From Trichormus sp. M33_DOE_039 (lineage in GTDB: Bacteria; Cyanobacteriota; Cyanobacteriia; Cyanobacteriales; Nostocaceae): a stretch of DNA of 39,180 bases. Of the stretch, positions 26,304 through 34,186 are shown piece by piece. The notes beneath the pieces are model-generated. The model saw nothing but the letters and a program-made list of their open reading frames with translations. It had not been told where the DNA came from and made no database searches. The stretch covers positions 1 to 39,180 of the forward strand of contig DVDT01000107.1 in assembly GCA_015296085.1 (NCBI GenBank). The letters run 5' to 3'. A program made the position numbers and the translations under genes. The stretch's first letter is position 1. Each line of letters opens with the position of its first letter.

Positions 26304-27053
26304 AGACTTTCACCTCTTGGTTCAAGAGCTACTAGCAGCTTTCAGATTTCAAGTTTCACTACTATTTAGAGGTTATAGTTATTTACGCTCTGATAACAGT
26401 CGTATAACCGAACAAGTTAGGCGCAATTTCCCCTATCATACGCCACAACTTACTTACCCTTGGTCAAAATCCATTCTAGTTGCAGCCTAAACGATGATTT
26501 ATCTCGATTAATATCAATGACGCAGCAGATAACATCCTAATACATATACATTTCATTACGTCTTGACAACCTTATCTCCCAAACGATGTCTTGCCATCAT
26601 GAATTACATGGGTGTTAAGAATCTACATATTTAGCTGTTAGTAGTCAACAAGTCCCATGAATGATTATGTAGTTTAAAGGTGTCACACCTTAACAAAGCT
26701 ACCCTATATTTATTTGGATTTGCACTTTTATACTGCTCTATATTTAAGTAATTATATTGGTTTTATTTCTGCATTTACTCTTGACAGCAGAATTATACAA
26801 GCATTACAGAATATCTCGAAAATCAAGTATTTTCTGAATGAGTATTTTAATTATTACCGTTGAATTGTAATTCAAAATTTTCCCTATAAGCTTGCGGATT
26901 TTCTTAGTGTATAGACGTATAAGTTTGTAGATACAGCTATCTGGGATTGCTGTAAATATTGGCTAACTCCCTTCTCGTCTGCTGTAAAACTTTGCTCATC
27001 AAGCTGACACACACATTAATTAACCGCTTCAACTATTCAATTAGGAGATAAAC
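26304..27053. other. 750-bp divergent intergenic region
   Basis: Separates the minus-strand kinase gene from the plus-strand BON gene. It holds a perfect palindrome AAGGTGT-C-ACACCTT at 26677-26691, a possible regulator site, and a sigma-70-like promoter candidate at 26781-26810. No coding frame or recognisable RNA was seen. The final 20 bp contain the AGGAG ribosome binding site of the BON gene. Confidence 0.45.
26781..26810 (+). promoter_or_regulatory. Candidate sigma-70-type promoter
   Basis: TTGACA at 26781-26786, an 18-base spacer, and TACAGA at 26805-26810. It points to the BON lipoprotein gene, 244 bp ahead. The -35 matches consensus; the -10 is imperfect and the leader would be long. 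Confidence 0.25.
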
Positions 27054-27509
27054 ATGAAAAAGCTAATTACTTTCATAGTTAGTGGCTTTTTATTGGTTGG
27101 TACTTTTGGTTGTGAAGAAGCTGCTAAAAAGGCTTCGGATATTCCTAATACCCCCAGCCCCAGTACAAATGTTAAAAAGACAACACAAACTACAGATAAA
27201 ATCACCAAAGCAACTGATAAATCAACTATTTTGCCAGTAAATGGTGCAGATAATAAAGCAAAAACTCAGACTCAGAAAACTTCAATTAGCAAAACTGATG
27301 CAGAACTGAAAACTGCCATTGGCAAAAAACTAGAAACAGGTTTACCTGGAAATAAATTGGTAATTGAAAATAATAATGGTGAAATTACCATTAAAGGTAC
27401 AGCTAATTCTAAAGCAGAACTAGCACAAGCTGAAAAATTAGTTAAAGAAGTTAAAGGTGTCAAGAGTGTAACAATAGAAGCACAAGTTAAATCTACAAAA
27501 AACTCTTAA
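27054..27509 (+). CDS. BON-domain lipoprotein
   Basis: 151 residues. Signal peptide MKKLITFIVSGFLLVGTFGC with a plausible lipobox Cys (position 20; Phe at -2 is unusual). Then a Thr/Lys/Asp-rich, low-complexity linker (about 25-80) and one BON domain (about 82-147), including VIENNNGEITIKGTANSKAE and VKEVKGVKSVTIEAQV. BON domains bind phospholipid membranes in the periplasm (OsmY type). A clear AGGAG ribosome binding site sits 7 bases before the ATG. Gene followed by a strong palindrome at 27581-27612. Envelope-stress protection is the family expectation. Confidence 0.85.
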   Translation: MKKLITFIVSGFLLVGTFGCEEAAKKASDIPNTPSPSTNVKKTTQTTDKITKATDKSTILPVNGADNKAKTQTQKTSISKTDAELKTAIGKKLETGLPGNKLVIENNNGEITIKGTANSKAELAQAEKLVKEVKGVKSVTIEAQVKSTKNS

Positions 27510-27580
27510 GCGATCGCGCATCTAACTTGTAAATCTTTTCATATTGATTGTTGACTGTTAACCCTCAACCGTTAACAGTA

Positions 27581-27612
27581 ATGTAGAGATGTTGCATGCA
27601 ACGTCTCTACAT
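27581..27612. repeat. Dispersed 32-bp palindrome, likely terminator of the BON gene
   Basis: ATGTAGAGA at 27581-27589 pairs with TCTCTACAT at 27604-27612 across the palindrome GTTGCATGCAAC (27591-27602), with a T/G mispair between. This sequence is a common intergenic repeat in Nostoc genomes. It follows the BON gene by about 70 bp and can serve as a terminator. Confidence 0.6.
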
Positions 27613-27654
27613 CATTTATTTGGTGCAACTTTATAGAGAATTGGTATAATCCCC

Positions 27655-27871
27655 TCACATAATCTTGCTGAGGTAGTTAGCACCAAACTGTTGGTTAACT
27701 TCCTTGAGAACAGCATTGTTTTCTAAAAAAGAGACTAAGCTATTTTTGGCACTTTTCAAAGGTGCTTTAACTATAATCACATTGCTCGCCGAGATAGTGA
27801 CCGCTGGCGATCACCGAAGCGTTAGCTGTGGTAGCCGGTAAGTAGTCATTGACGATACTGTGCAGAAAAAC
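27655..27871 (-). pseudogene. C-terminal remnant of an unidentified gene, frameshifted
   Basis: On the minus strand a 51-codon frame (27810-27655) reads coding-like: VTISASNVIIVKAPLKSAKN, SLVSFLENNAVLKEVN, QQFGANYLSKIM, stop. It begins after an in-frame TGA at 27813-27811. A second frame continues the protein upstream to about 27871 (IVNDYLPATTANAS). The junction looks like a small repeat-derived insertion near 27805-27820 that shifts the frame. Composition resembles the C-terminus of a periplasmic binding protein; the family is not identified. Lies between the BON and lipoxygenase genes. Confidence 0.45.
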
Positions 27872-27876
27872 ACATC

Positions 27877-27906
27877 AAATCTTGGTATTTTCAGACACCA
27901 AGATTT
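27877..27906. terminator. Hairpin upstream of the lipoxygenase gene
   Basis: Perfect 10-bp arms AAATCTTGGT 27877-27886 / ACCAAGATTT 27897-27906 with a 10-base loop, followed by TACTAG. Terminator-like in either direction. It separates the remnant at 27655-27871 from the lipoxygenase leader. Confidence 0.45.
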
Positions 27907-28047
27907 TACTAGTCAACACTCAATACATAAAATTTCCTTAAAAAAACTGCGGTCTAAAGTCTCGTTGCGATAATAGCCTTAGCTATGCTGGCGTTTATCA
28001 ACAAAATTAATCTTCTTTAAAGCCGTAAAACTTTGTCAATCGCCTGA

Positions 28048-28063
28048 TTACTTACATAAGTAA
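28048..28063. promoter_or_regulatory. Candidate operator upstream of the lipoxygenase
   Basis: Perfect inverted repeat TTACTTA-CA-TAAGTAA, centred about 72 bp before the lipoxygenase ATG. Size and symmetry suit a dimeric HTH regulator such as a TetR- or MarR-type protein; none is encoded nearby. Confidence 0.35.
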
Positions 28064-28127
28064 CTTCAAAAGTCCTTGCAATTAAATTTTAAGAATCTGT
28101 TGAAACCATTTGCTGTGCGGAGTTTTC

Positions 28128-30017
28128 ATGACTGCATCATTCACCAATAATTCGATCAGTGCTGCAACTAATCCCAGTCTAGAAATAGCTAGACAGCAAT
28201 ATAAATATAACTACAGCTACATTCCACCGATCGCAATGGTGGATGAACTACCTGATGGGGAAGACTTCTCGACTAGATGGTTTTGTTTGTTAGCTCAAGA
28301 GTTAAAGATGATTTTTGTGAATACTTTGATTACCAACAGAGGTAATCGAGGTTCGCAATCAATTCGTGATGATGTCAAAAATTTCATTCTCGAAGCTATT
28401 CTCAAAGGGGCAATCCCGGCTAACATCAGTGTGATTGCCAGATTAATGCAAATTGTCCCTCAAATGCTGATTCGGGGATTTTCTACTGATTTCCGAGAAT
28501 TGGATGATTTGTTGTTTTCACTGGTCAAAGAAAGTGGACTCTTAATACTGGGGGATTCTTTCCAGCGCATTACCAAACTACTTGATCGAGGAAAACCTAC
28601 AGGTCATGTGAAAAGTTTGGCAGACTATCAAAAATTATTTCCCATCATCCCCACGCCAGCGATCGCCAAAACTTTCCAGGATGATGCCGAATTCGCCTAT
28701 ATGCGCGTTGCTGGCTACAATCCGGTGATGATTGAGCGAGTTACTAACTTAGGAGAACGCTTCCCCGTTAGCGATGCACAGTATCAAGCCGTCATGGGAA
28801 GTGACGATTCCCTCGCACTTGCAGGAGAAGAGGGTAGACTTTATCTCGCTGACTATGGAATTTTCAATGGTGGACTTAACGGGACATTTCCCAGCTATCA
28901 AAAGTATCTCTATGCACCTTTAGCACTGTTTGCAGTCCCTAAAGGCTCTAATCCCAATCGTCTGTTACAGCCAGTGGCGATTCAATGTGGTCAAAATCCA
29001 GAGGAAAACCCAATCATCACCCCGAAATCTAGCGAATATGCTTGGTTAATTGCCAAAACCATAGTTCAGATTGCGGATGCGAACTTTCATGAACCCGTCA
29101 CCCACCTAGGCAGAACACATTTATTAGTAGGGACTTTTGCGATCGCCACCCATCGTCAACTCCCCAACTCTCACCCCCTCTACTTGCTCCTCAAGCCTCA
29201 TTTTGAAGGGACTTTAGCCATCAATGATGCCGCACAACGCGCTCTCATTGCGCCTTTGGGTGGCGTTGACACTTTACTCTCATCCACCATTGATAATTCC
29301 CGTGTCTTAGCCGTAGTGGGATTGCAAAGCTATGGTTTCAACAGTGCCATGTTACCCAAACAACTGCGGCAACGCGGCGTAGATGATCCCAACCTCTTAC
29401 CTGTGTATCCTTACCGAGATGATGCCCTTTTATTATGGGATGCAATTCGGCAATGGGTTTCCGACTACATCAAGCTTTACTACAACACTGATCAAGAAAT
29501 TCAAAACGACGCATATATCCAAGCCTGGGCAGAAGAGGTACAAGCTTACAATGGCGGTCGCCTCACTGATTTTGGTGAAGATGGTGGGATAAAGACCAGG
29601 GAATATTTAATTGATGCCTCTACCTTAATTATTTTTACTGCCAGTGTACAACACGCCGCCGTGAATTTTCCCCAAAAAGATGTCATGGGTTACACTCCAG
29701 CCGTACCCCTAGCCGGTTATTTACCAGCCTCCATTCTCAAAAGAGAAGTCACAGAGCAAGACTACCTCAACTTCTTACCACCACTAGATCAAGCCCAACA
29801 ACAATATAACCTGCTGGCTTTGCTAGGTTCTGTTTATTACAATAAACTAGGCGAATACCCGCAAAAACACTTCCCAGATCCCAAAGTCGAACCCTTATTG
29901 CGATCGTTCCAAAGCCATTTGGAAGAAATTGAAACCACCATCAAAAAGCGTAACCGCGATCGCCCACCCTACGAATATCTACTACCTTCCCAAATTCCCC
30001 AAAGCATAAACATCTAG
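28128..30017 (+). CDS. Lipoxygenase (non-heme iron fatty-acid dioxygenase)
   Basis: 629 residues from ATG 28128, with GGAG five bases upstream; a TTG at 28110 is less likely. Catalytic lipoxygenase domain only, with no N-terminal PLAT/C2 barrel, as in other cyanobacterial LOXs. All five iron ligands are visible: His 326 and His 331 (THLGRTHLL), His 509 and Asn 513 (SVQHAAVNF), and the terminal Ile 629 (QSINI). IATHRQLPNSHPLYLLLKPH is the substrate-channel helix region. It inserts O2 into polyunsaturated fatty acids such as linoleate or linolenate to give hydroperoxides. Regio- and stereospecificity cannot be read by eye. Followed by two P450 genes on the same strand, probably one operon; separated from the first by 118 bp of repeat-rich DNA. 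Confidence 0.95.
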   Translation: MTASFTNNSISAATNPSLEIARQQYKYNYSYIPPIAMVDELPDGEDFSTRWFCLLAQELKMIFVNTLITNRGNRGSQSIRDDVKNFILEAILKGAIPANISVIARLMQIVPQMLIRGFSTDFRELDDLLFSLVKESGLLILGDSFQRITKLLDRGKPTGHVKSLADYQKLFPIIPTPAIAKTFQDDAEFAYMRVAGYNPVMIERVTNLGERFPVSDAQYQAVMGSDDSLALAGEEGRLYLADYGIFNGGLNGTFPSYQKYLYAPLALFAVPKGSNPNRLLQPVAIQCGQNPEENPIITPKSSEYAWLIAKTIVQIADANFHEPVTHLGRTHLLVGTFAIATHRQLPNSHPLYLLLKPHFEGTLAINDAAQRALIAPLGGVDTLLSSTIDNSRVLAVVGLQSYGFNSAMLPKQLRQRGVDDPNLLPVYPYRDDALLLWDAIRQWVSDYIKLYYNTDQEIQNDAYIQAWAEEVQAYNGGRLTDFGEDGGIKTREYLIDASTLIIFTASVQHAAVNFPQKDVMGYTPAVPLAGYLPASILKREVTEQDYLNFLPPLDQAQQQYNLLALLGSVYYNKLGEYPQKHFPDPKVEPLLRSFQSHLEEIETTIKKRNRDRPPYEYLLPSQIPQSINI

Positions 30018-30135
30018 GGAGTAGGGAGTGGTGAGTAGGGATAGGAAAAAGTCAAAAACTTTCATTCTTTTACCTTTTTACTTCCTTATCCCCAGTCCCC
30101 AATCCCTAGTCCCAATCCCCAATCCCCCAACAACT

Positions 30136-31485
30136 ATGCAACTCCAAGATAAAATCCTCAAAGCCCACGATCGCCAAGTCCGACTTTCATCTATTCTCGC
30201 TAAAGTCGGTAATACTAGCCCCATCGGTAGGCTGTTGCGATTAATTGTTTATTACTTAGAAGCCGCCATCATGTTAAGAAACTGGCGGAATTTTCTCTAC
30301 ATCCGCAAAGACAACATTGGAGAGAAATTTTTTGCCGTAGACCAAGCCGTTATTCATACTTCTTATTCAGAAGTCAAAAGGCTGATGCAGACTCAACCAC
30401 AACTCAGAGGCAATGATTTAGGCATCATTAGAATGCTTGCTCCTAGCTATCTCCTGAATAATCCCCTAAGTTTAGGGATGAATGGACAGGAACATCAAGG
30501 GGCGCGGGCTTTATTCTCCCAGGCTTTGCCCGACCCTTTGGAAACAGCAGAGTTATTAGGAGAACTAGTCAATCAAAATCTGGCGGATGCAACGAAAAAA
30601 GGTCAATTACATATTGGTAATGATCTACCAGAAATGATGATCCGGATTCTGCACCGACTTGTGTTTCAGATATCATTATCTGAGGAAGAAGTTAAAGCTT
30701 CCAAAGGTTTTGTCAACGATATAGCGATCGCATCTTTGCCTAATTTCGTTGTCAAGTATCTACTCGCATTTAGAACAGCCCCAACTATTAAACATCGTCA
30801 GCGTTTAATTGAGAAATACAAACAATCTCCTCAATGGGCAGCTTTTCGAGAAACCGGTTCTCGGTATCAATTAAATGAACACCAGATTGGTAACACCTTA
30901 TTCGACATGATTCATATTGCCGGGACTGCGGGGACAAGTGCGCTGTTAGGCTCAGTAATTGGTGTTCTTTGTCTTAATGAGAGTTTAAGAAATGATGTCA
31001 CAGCAGAGATCAATACTATCTGGAATAGTCAAGAACCCCTTAACAAATCTGCATTAGAAAAAGCTACAATCACCGAAAAAGTAATTTTAGAAACAGCCCG
31101 TCTTTATCCCCCCGTGCGATTTGTCAGTCAACTCGCCACTCAATCAGGTGAAATCCCCGTTGGGGATACAAAATGCCCATTCCAAAAAGGGACACGCTTG
31201 ATTGGTTCTATCTTCACAGCCAATCGAGATGCAAATAGATACGAAAATCCTGATACTTTTGATGTAACACGAAATTTTTCCGACAACTTATCTTGGAACA
31301 GCCACGGACATGAGCGAATTTGTCCCGGCAGATCATTATCAATTGGCATCATCAAGACATTCTGTTTACATCTGTTCCAAAAATATCAATGGCAATCATC
31401 AACAGAAGTCAAGTGGGATTTTGACAACGTTACAGCCGTATCTCCCAATGATTTAATCCTGCAAGGCTTTACTCAAAAACTGTAA
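30136..31485 (+). CDS. Cytochrome P450, atypical I-helix; likely acts on lipoxygenase hydroperoxides
   Basis: 449 residues from ATG 30136 (MQLQDKILKAHDRQVRL). The open frame extends upstream through repeat DNA, not used. ExxR motif ETARLYPP (Glu 319, Arg 322). Heme-ligand Cys 396 in SHGHERICPGRSLS, where the usual Gly four residues before Cys is His. The I-helix reads AGTAGTS (262-268): the acidic residue of [AG]Gx[DE]T is Gly, as expected for P450s that rearrange or use peroxides (CYP74, CYP152, CYP8) and not monooxygenases. A hydrophobic segment at about 31-46 could give monotopic membrane contact. Paralogous to the next gene. Likely product types are allene oxide, divinyl ether, epoxy-alcohol or lyase aldehyde; undetermined. 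Confidence 0.88.
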   Translation: MQLQDKILKAHDRQVRLSSILAKVGNTSPIGRLLRLIVYYLEAAIMLRNWRNFLYIRKDNIGEKFFAVDQAVIHTSYSEVKRLMQTQPQLRGNDLGIIRMLAPSYLLNNPLSLGMNGQEHQGARALFSQALPDPLETAELLGELVNQNLADATKKGQLHIGNDLPEMMIRILHRLVFQISLSEEEVKASKGFVNDIAIASLPNFVVKYLLAFRTAPTIKHRQRLIEKYKQSPQWAAFRETGSRYQLNEHQIGNTLFDMIHIAGTAGTSALLGSVIGVLCLNESLRNDVTAEINTIWNSQEPLNKSALEKATITEKVILETARLYPPVRFVSQLATQSGEIPVGDTKCPFQKGTRLIGSIFTANRDANRYENPDTFDVTRNFSDNLSWNSHGHERICPGRSLSIGIIKTFCLHLFQKYQWQSSTEVKWDFDNVTAVSPNDLILQGFTQKL

Positions 31486-31564
31486 ATAGTCATTAGTTTT
31501 TTCTTCCCCTGCTTCTTTTACTTCCCCTGCTCCCCCTGCTCTCTTCTCCCAATCCCCAACAACT

Positions 31565-32917
31565 ATGCAACTTAAAGATAAAGTCCTCAAAGCCCACGAT
31601 CGCCAAATCCGACTTGCATCTATTCTGGCTAAAGTCGGTAATACTAGCCCTATTGGTAAACTGCTGCTGTTCATTTTCTATTATTGGGAAGCCACCCTCA
31701 TCTTCACAAACTGGCGGGATTTTCTCTATATTCGCAAAGATAATCTCGGCAACAAATTTTTTGCCTTAGATCATGCGATCGTTCATTCTACTCACGCTGA
31801 TGTTAAAAGGCTGATGCAAAATGAGCCTCAAATTAGAACTAATTATTTAGGCATCATTAAAATGATGGCATCTAGCTATCTCCTCAACAATCCCCTGAGT
31901 TTGGGAACGAATGGTCAAGAACATACTGCTGTACGAGCTTTAATATTGCAAGCAGTACCAGACCCTTTAGAAAAGGCCGAAATATTAGGACAACTAGTAA
32001 ATCAAAACTTAGCAGATTTGTCCAAAAAAGGTCAATTACATATTGGCAACGATATACCAGCAATGCTGCTGCGAATTCTGCACCAACTTGTATTTGAGAT
32101 GTCATTAACTGAAGACGAAGTAACTAGTTCTAAAGCTTATATCAAAGATATAGGATTGGCATTGTTACCTAATTTCGTAGTCAAGTATCTACTGAGAAAC
32201 AAAAGCGCACCACTCATTGAACATCGCCAGCGTTTAATTGAGCGATATAAACAATCTCCCAAATGGGCAACTTTCTTAGAAATTGGTTCTCAGCATGGAT
32301 TAAATGAACACCAGATTGCCAACACCCTATTTGATATGACTCATCTGGCCGGAACTGCTGGAACAAGTGCGTTGCTAGGCTCAGTAATTGGCGTTCTTTG
32401 TCTCAATGATGGCTTAAGAAATGAGCTAACAACAGAAGTAAATAATATCTGGAATGGGCAAGAAACCTTTAATCAATCTGCCTTAGAAAATGCCACACTC
32501 ACCGAAAAAGTAATTTTAGAAACAGCCCGTCTCTATCCTCCCGTGCGGTTTGTCAGTCAATTTACCAATCAATCAGGTGAAATTTCCTTTGGGGAAACAA
32601 AATGCCCATTCCAAAAAGGGACGTTGTTAATGGGTTCTATCTTCACGGCCAATCGAGATCCAAATAGATACGAAAATCCTGATAATTTTGATGTAACACG
32701 AGACTTTTCCGACATCTTATCTTGGAATAGCCAAGGACATGAACGAGTTTGCCCCGGTACTTCCTTATCAATTGCCATCATCAAAACATTTTGCTTGTAT
32801 CTATTACAAAAATATCAATGGCAATCATCAACAGAAGCCAAATGGGATTTTACCAACTTTAAACCCTTCACGCCAGATGATTTAGTCCTTCAAGGCTTTA
32901 CTCATAAATTTGAATAA
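31565..32917 (+). CDS. Cytochrome P450, tandem paralogue of the preceding gene
   Basis: 450 residues, same length and motifs as its neighbour: ETARLYPP, heme Cys 396 in SQGHERVCPGTSLS, and the same AGTAGTS I-helix without an acidic residue. By eye, about 70% of aligned residues match; differences cluster at residues 36-50, 75-130 and 270-300, some likely lining the pocket. The 79-bp gap has C-rich low-complexity DNA, and the sequence just before both ATGs is almost identical (CCCAACAACT), so the promoter-proximal segment was duplicated along with the gene. Two retained copies suggest different substrates or products from the same lipoxygenase. Confidence 0.88.
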   Translation: MQLKDKVLKAHDRQIRLASILAKVGNTSPIGKLLLFIFYYWEATLIFTNWRDFLYIRKDNLGNKFFALDHAIVHSTHADVKRLMQNEPQIRTNYLGIIKMMASSYLLNNPLSLGTNGQEHTAVRALILQAVPDPLEKAEILGQLVNQNLADLSKKGQLHIGNDIPAMLLRILHQLVFEMSLTEDEVTSSKAYIKDIGLALLPNFVVKYLLRNKSAPLIEHRQRLIERYKQSPKWATFLEIGSQHGLNEHQIANTLFDMTHLAGTAGTSALLGSVIGVLCLNDGLRNELTTEVNNIWNGQETFNQSALENATLTEKVILETARLYPPVRFVSQFTNQSGEISFGETKCPFQKGTLLMGSIFTANRDPNRYENPDNFDVTRDFSDILSWNSQGHERVCPGTSLSIAIIKTFCLYLLQKYQWQSSTEAKWDFTNFKPFTPDDLVLQGFTHKFE

Positions 32918-32988
32918 ATCAACAGTTTTTCTCTCTGTGCTTCTGACTCTGGTTGATCCAAACTGTAATTTACACAGATGTACTCATA

Positions 32989-33540
32989 ATGATTTATTCC
33001 ATCGAGAAAAAGCAATTTGATGATATTGCCACTTGGATGATCCCAACCCAAGAAACAAAATTACCCAGTGTGTTAAAAGGTGTATTTTTTATGGATGGGA
33101 ATCCTGCACCAGATGATTGTATCACCATGTACAATCTAGAATGGGATGAACAAAACTATACTTTGTCTCTCCCCGTTTACGCGCCTTTGCAATGGACTTT
33201 TGAAGACTCAATTTTGGGAAAGATATTACTGCGTTTAGTGCAACTAAGTAAGCTAACTTATAAAATTCAGTTTACAGATGCAAGCTTGAAAAAAGCGCAA
33301 GTTATACCCTTTGCCTTCGGTATAGAAATTCCTTTATGGTTGATTAATGCCACCATGCAACAAGACGAAAATTCTCCAAACGGCGATACTTGGCAACGCA
33401 AAAATATTTGGTTGAGTATCATTCCTAGGTTTGCTGATTACACACTGCGGAGAATTGTCGATGAACAAGGTCATTACACTCCTGCTTTTCAAGATATGTT
33501 GACCAAAGTGCAGAAAGAATGTTTAGTAATTGTCGATTGA
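32989..33540 (+). CDS. Unrecognised 183-residue protein following the P450 pair
   Basis: 183 residues from ATG 32989 (MIYSIEKKQFDDIATWMI). The frame continues up to a TTG at 32953, less likely. Starts 71 bp after the second P450, same strand. No signal peptide or transmembrane helix. Mixed alpha/beta, with aromatic-rich strands (LSLPVYAPLQWTFEDS, VIPFAFGIEIPLWLINA). A conserved-looking KGVFFMDGNPAPDDCITMYN segment follows the N-terminus. No family recognised. By position it may bind or isomerise the P450 product, as allene oxide cyclase does in plants, but no sequence match to that family was seen. Confidence 0.75.
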   Translation: MIYSIEKKQFDDIATWMIPTQETKLPSVLKGVFFMDGNPAPDDCITMYNLEWDEQNYTLSLPVYAPLQWTFEDSILGKILLRLVQLSKLTYKIQFTDASLKKAQVIPFAFGIEIPLWLINATMQQDENSPNGDTWQRKNIWLSIIPRFADYTLRRIVDEQGHYTPAFQDMLTKVQKECLVIVD

Positions 33541-33572
33541 GAAAGTCCAGTTATTAATAATCATGTAAAATC

Positions 33573-33944
33573 TCAATAGTCCTTCATGCTGCCTTTTTTG
33601 ATGAGGAAAAATGAAACAGGTAGCCAAAAGCCTATAATTAACACCAAGCGGGGCGAGATGGCCAGCCAATTAGGAGGAAGAACGCGGAAAATATCGTAGA
33701 TAGAAAAAAGGCATGAAGCCATGCCAAATAAGCCAATTACCCGTAATGTAATTTGATGACTTTGGGGAAACCAACAGGCGATCGCAAATAAACCGCATAA
33801 TCCTACTAATGCTGCTGTACCAATAATAAATTCCAGTTGTTTATCTGGGGGTCGAGTCGCAAATACACCAGGAGATTGCATCAACAAGGAAATCCCAGCC
33901 AGTAATGATAGGACTCCCAGCACTTTCCAGAAAGTTCTACTCAT
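33573..33944 (-). CDS. Small four-helix membrane protein
   Basis: 123 residues with four hydrophobic segments (about 8-25, 38-58, 67-84, 94-114). Short polar ends: MSRTFWKV at the N-terminus and KKGSMKDY at the C-terminus. A loop carries FATRPPDKQLEF. No family recognised. Convergent with the preceding gene (32 bp between stops) and not part of the lipoxygenase cluster. Confidence 0.7.
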   Translation of the reverse strand: MSRTFWKVLGVLSLLAGISLLMQSPGVFATRPPDKQLEFIIGTAALVGLCGLFAIACWFPQSHQITLRVIGLFGMASCLFSIYDIFRVLPPNWLAISPRLVLIIGFWLPVSFFLIKKGSMKDY

Positions 33945-34025
33945 AATAATTGTTTATTTCGCAACGCTATACTCAGGCGGGTTTATGTAAAACCGCGCAG
34001 GCTGTTTTGGCAAGTATAGACATTT

Positions 34026-34088
34026 GTAGGGGCGGGTTCACCGAGATCATCGTTAATTGTTCATGATATTTGATTAACCCGCCCCTAC
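34026..34088. repeat. 63-bp MITE-like repeat
   Basis: Perfect 13-bp terminal inverted repeats GTAGGGGCGGGTT 34026-34038 / AACCCGCCCCTAC 34076-34088 around 37 bp of AT-rich DNA. This is a widespread Nostoc intergenic repeat. It sits 100 bp downstream of the NACHT gene and may form its terminator. A second imperfect hairpin (GCGGGTTT...AAAACCGC) lies just before it. Confidence 0.6.
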
Positions 34089-34186
34089 CGAGTCTCATTA
34101 GCTTCAAGCATCGGCTATTTTTAGGATATAGAAGGTTTTACTAATTCACATCAGGCGTAATTTATTGTTAGGAATACTTGTACAGA

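Noticed and set aside
30028-30135. N-terminal extension of the first P450
   Set aside because: Encoded by C/T-rich intergenic repeat; the paralogue starts at the equivalent MQLKDK.
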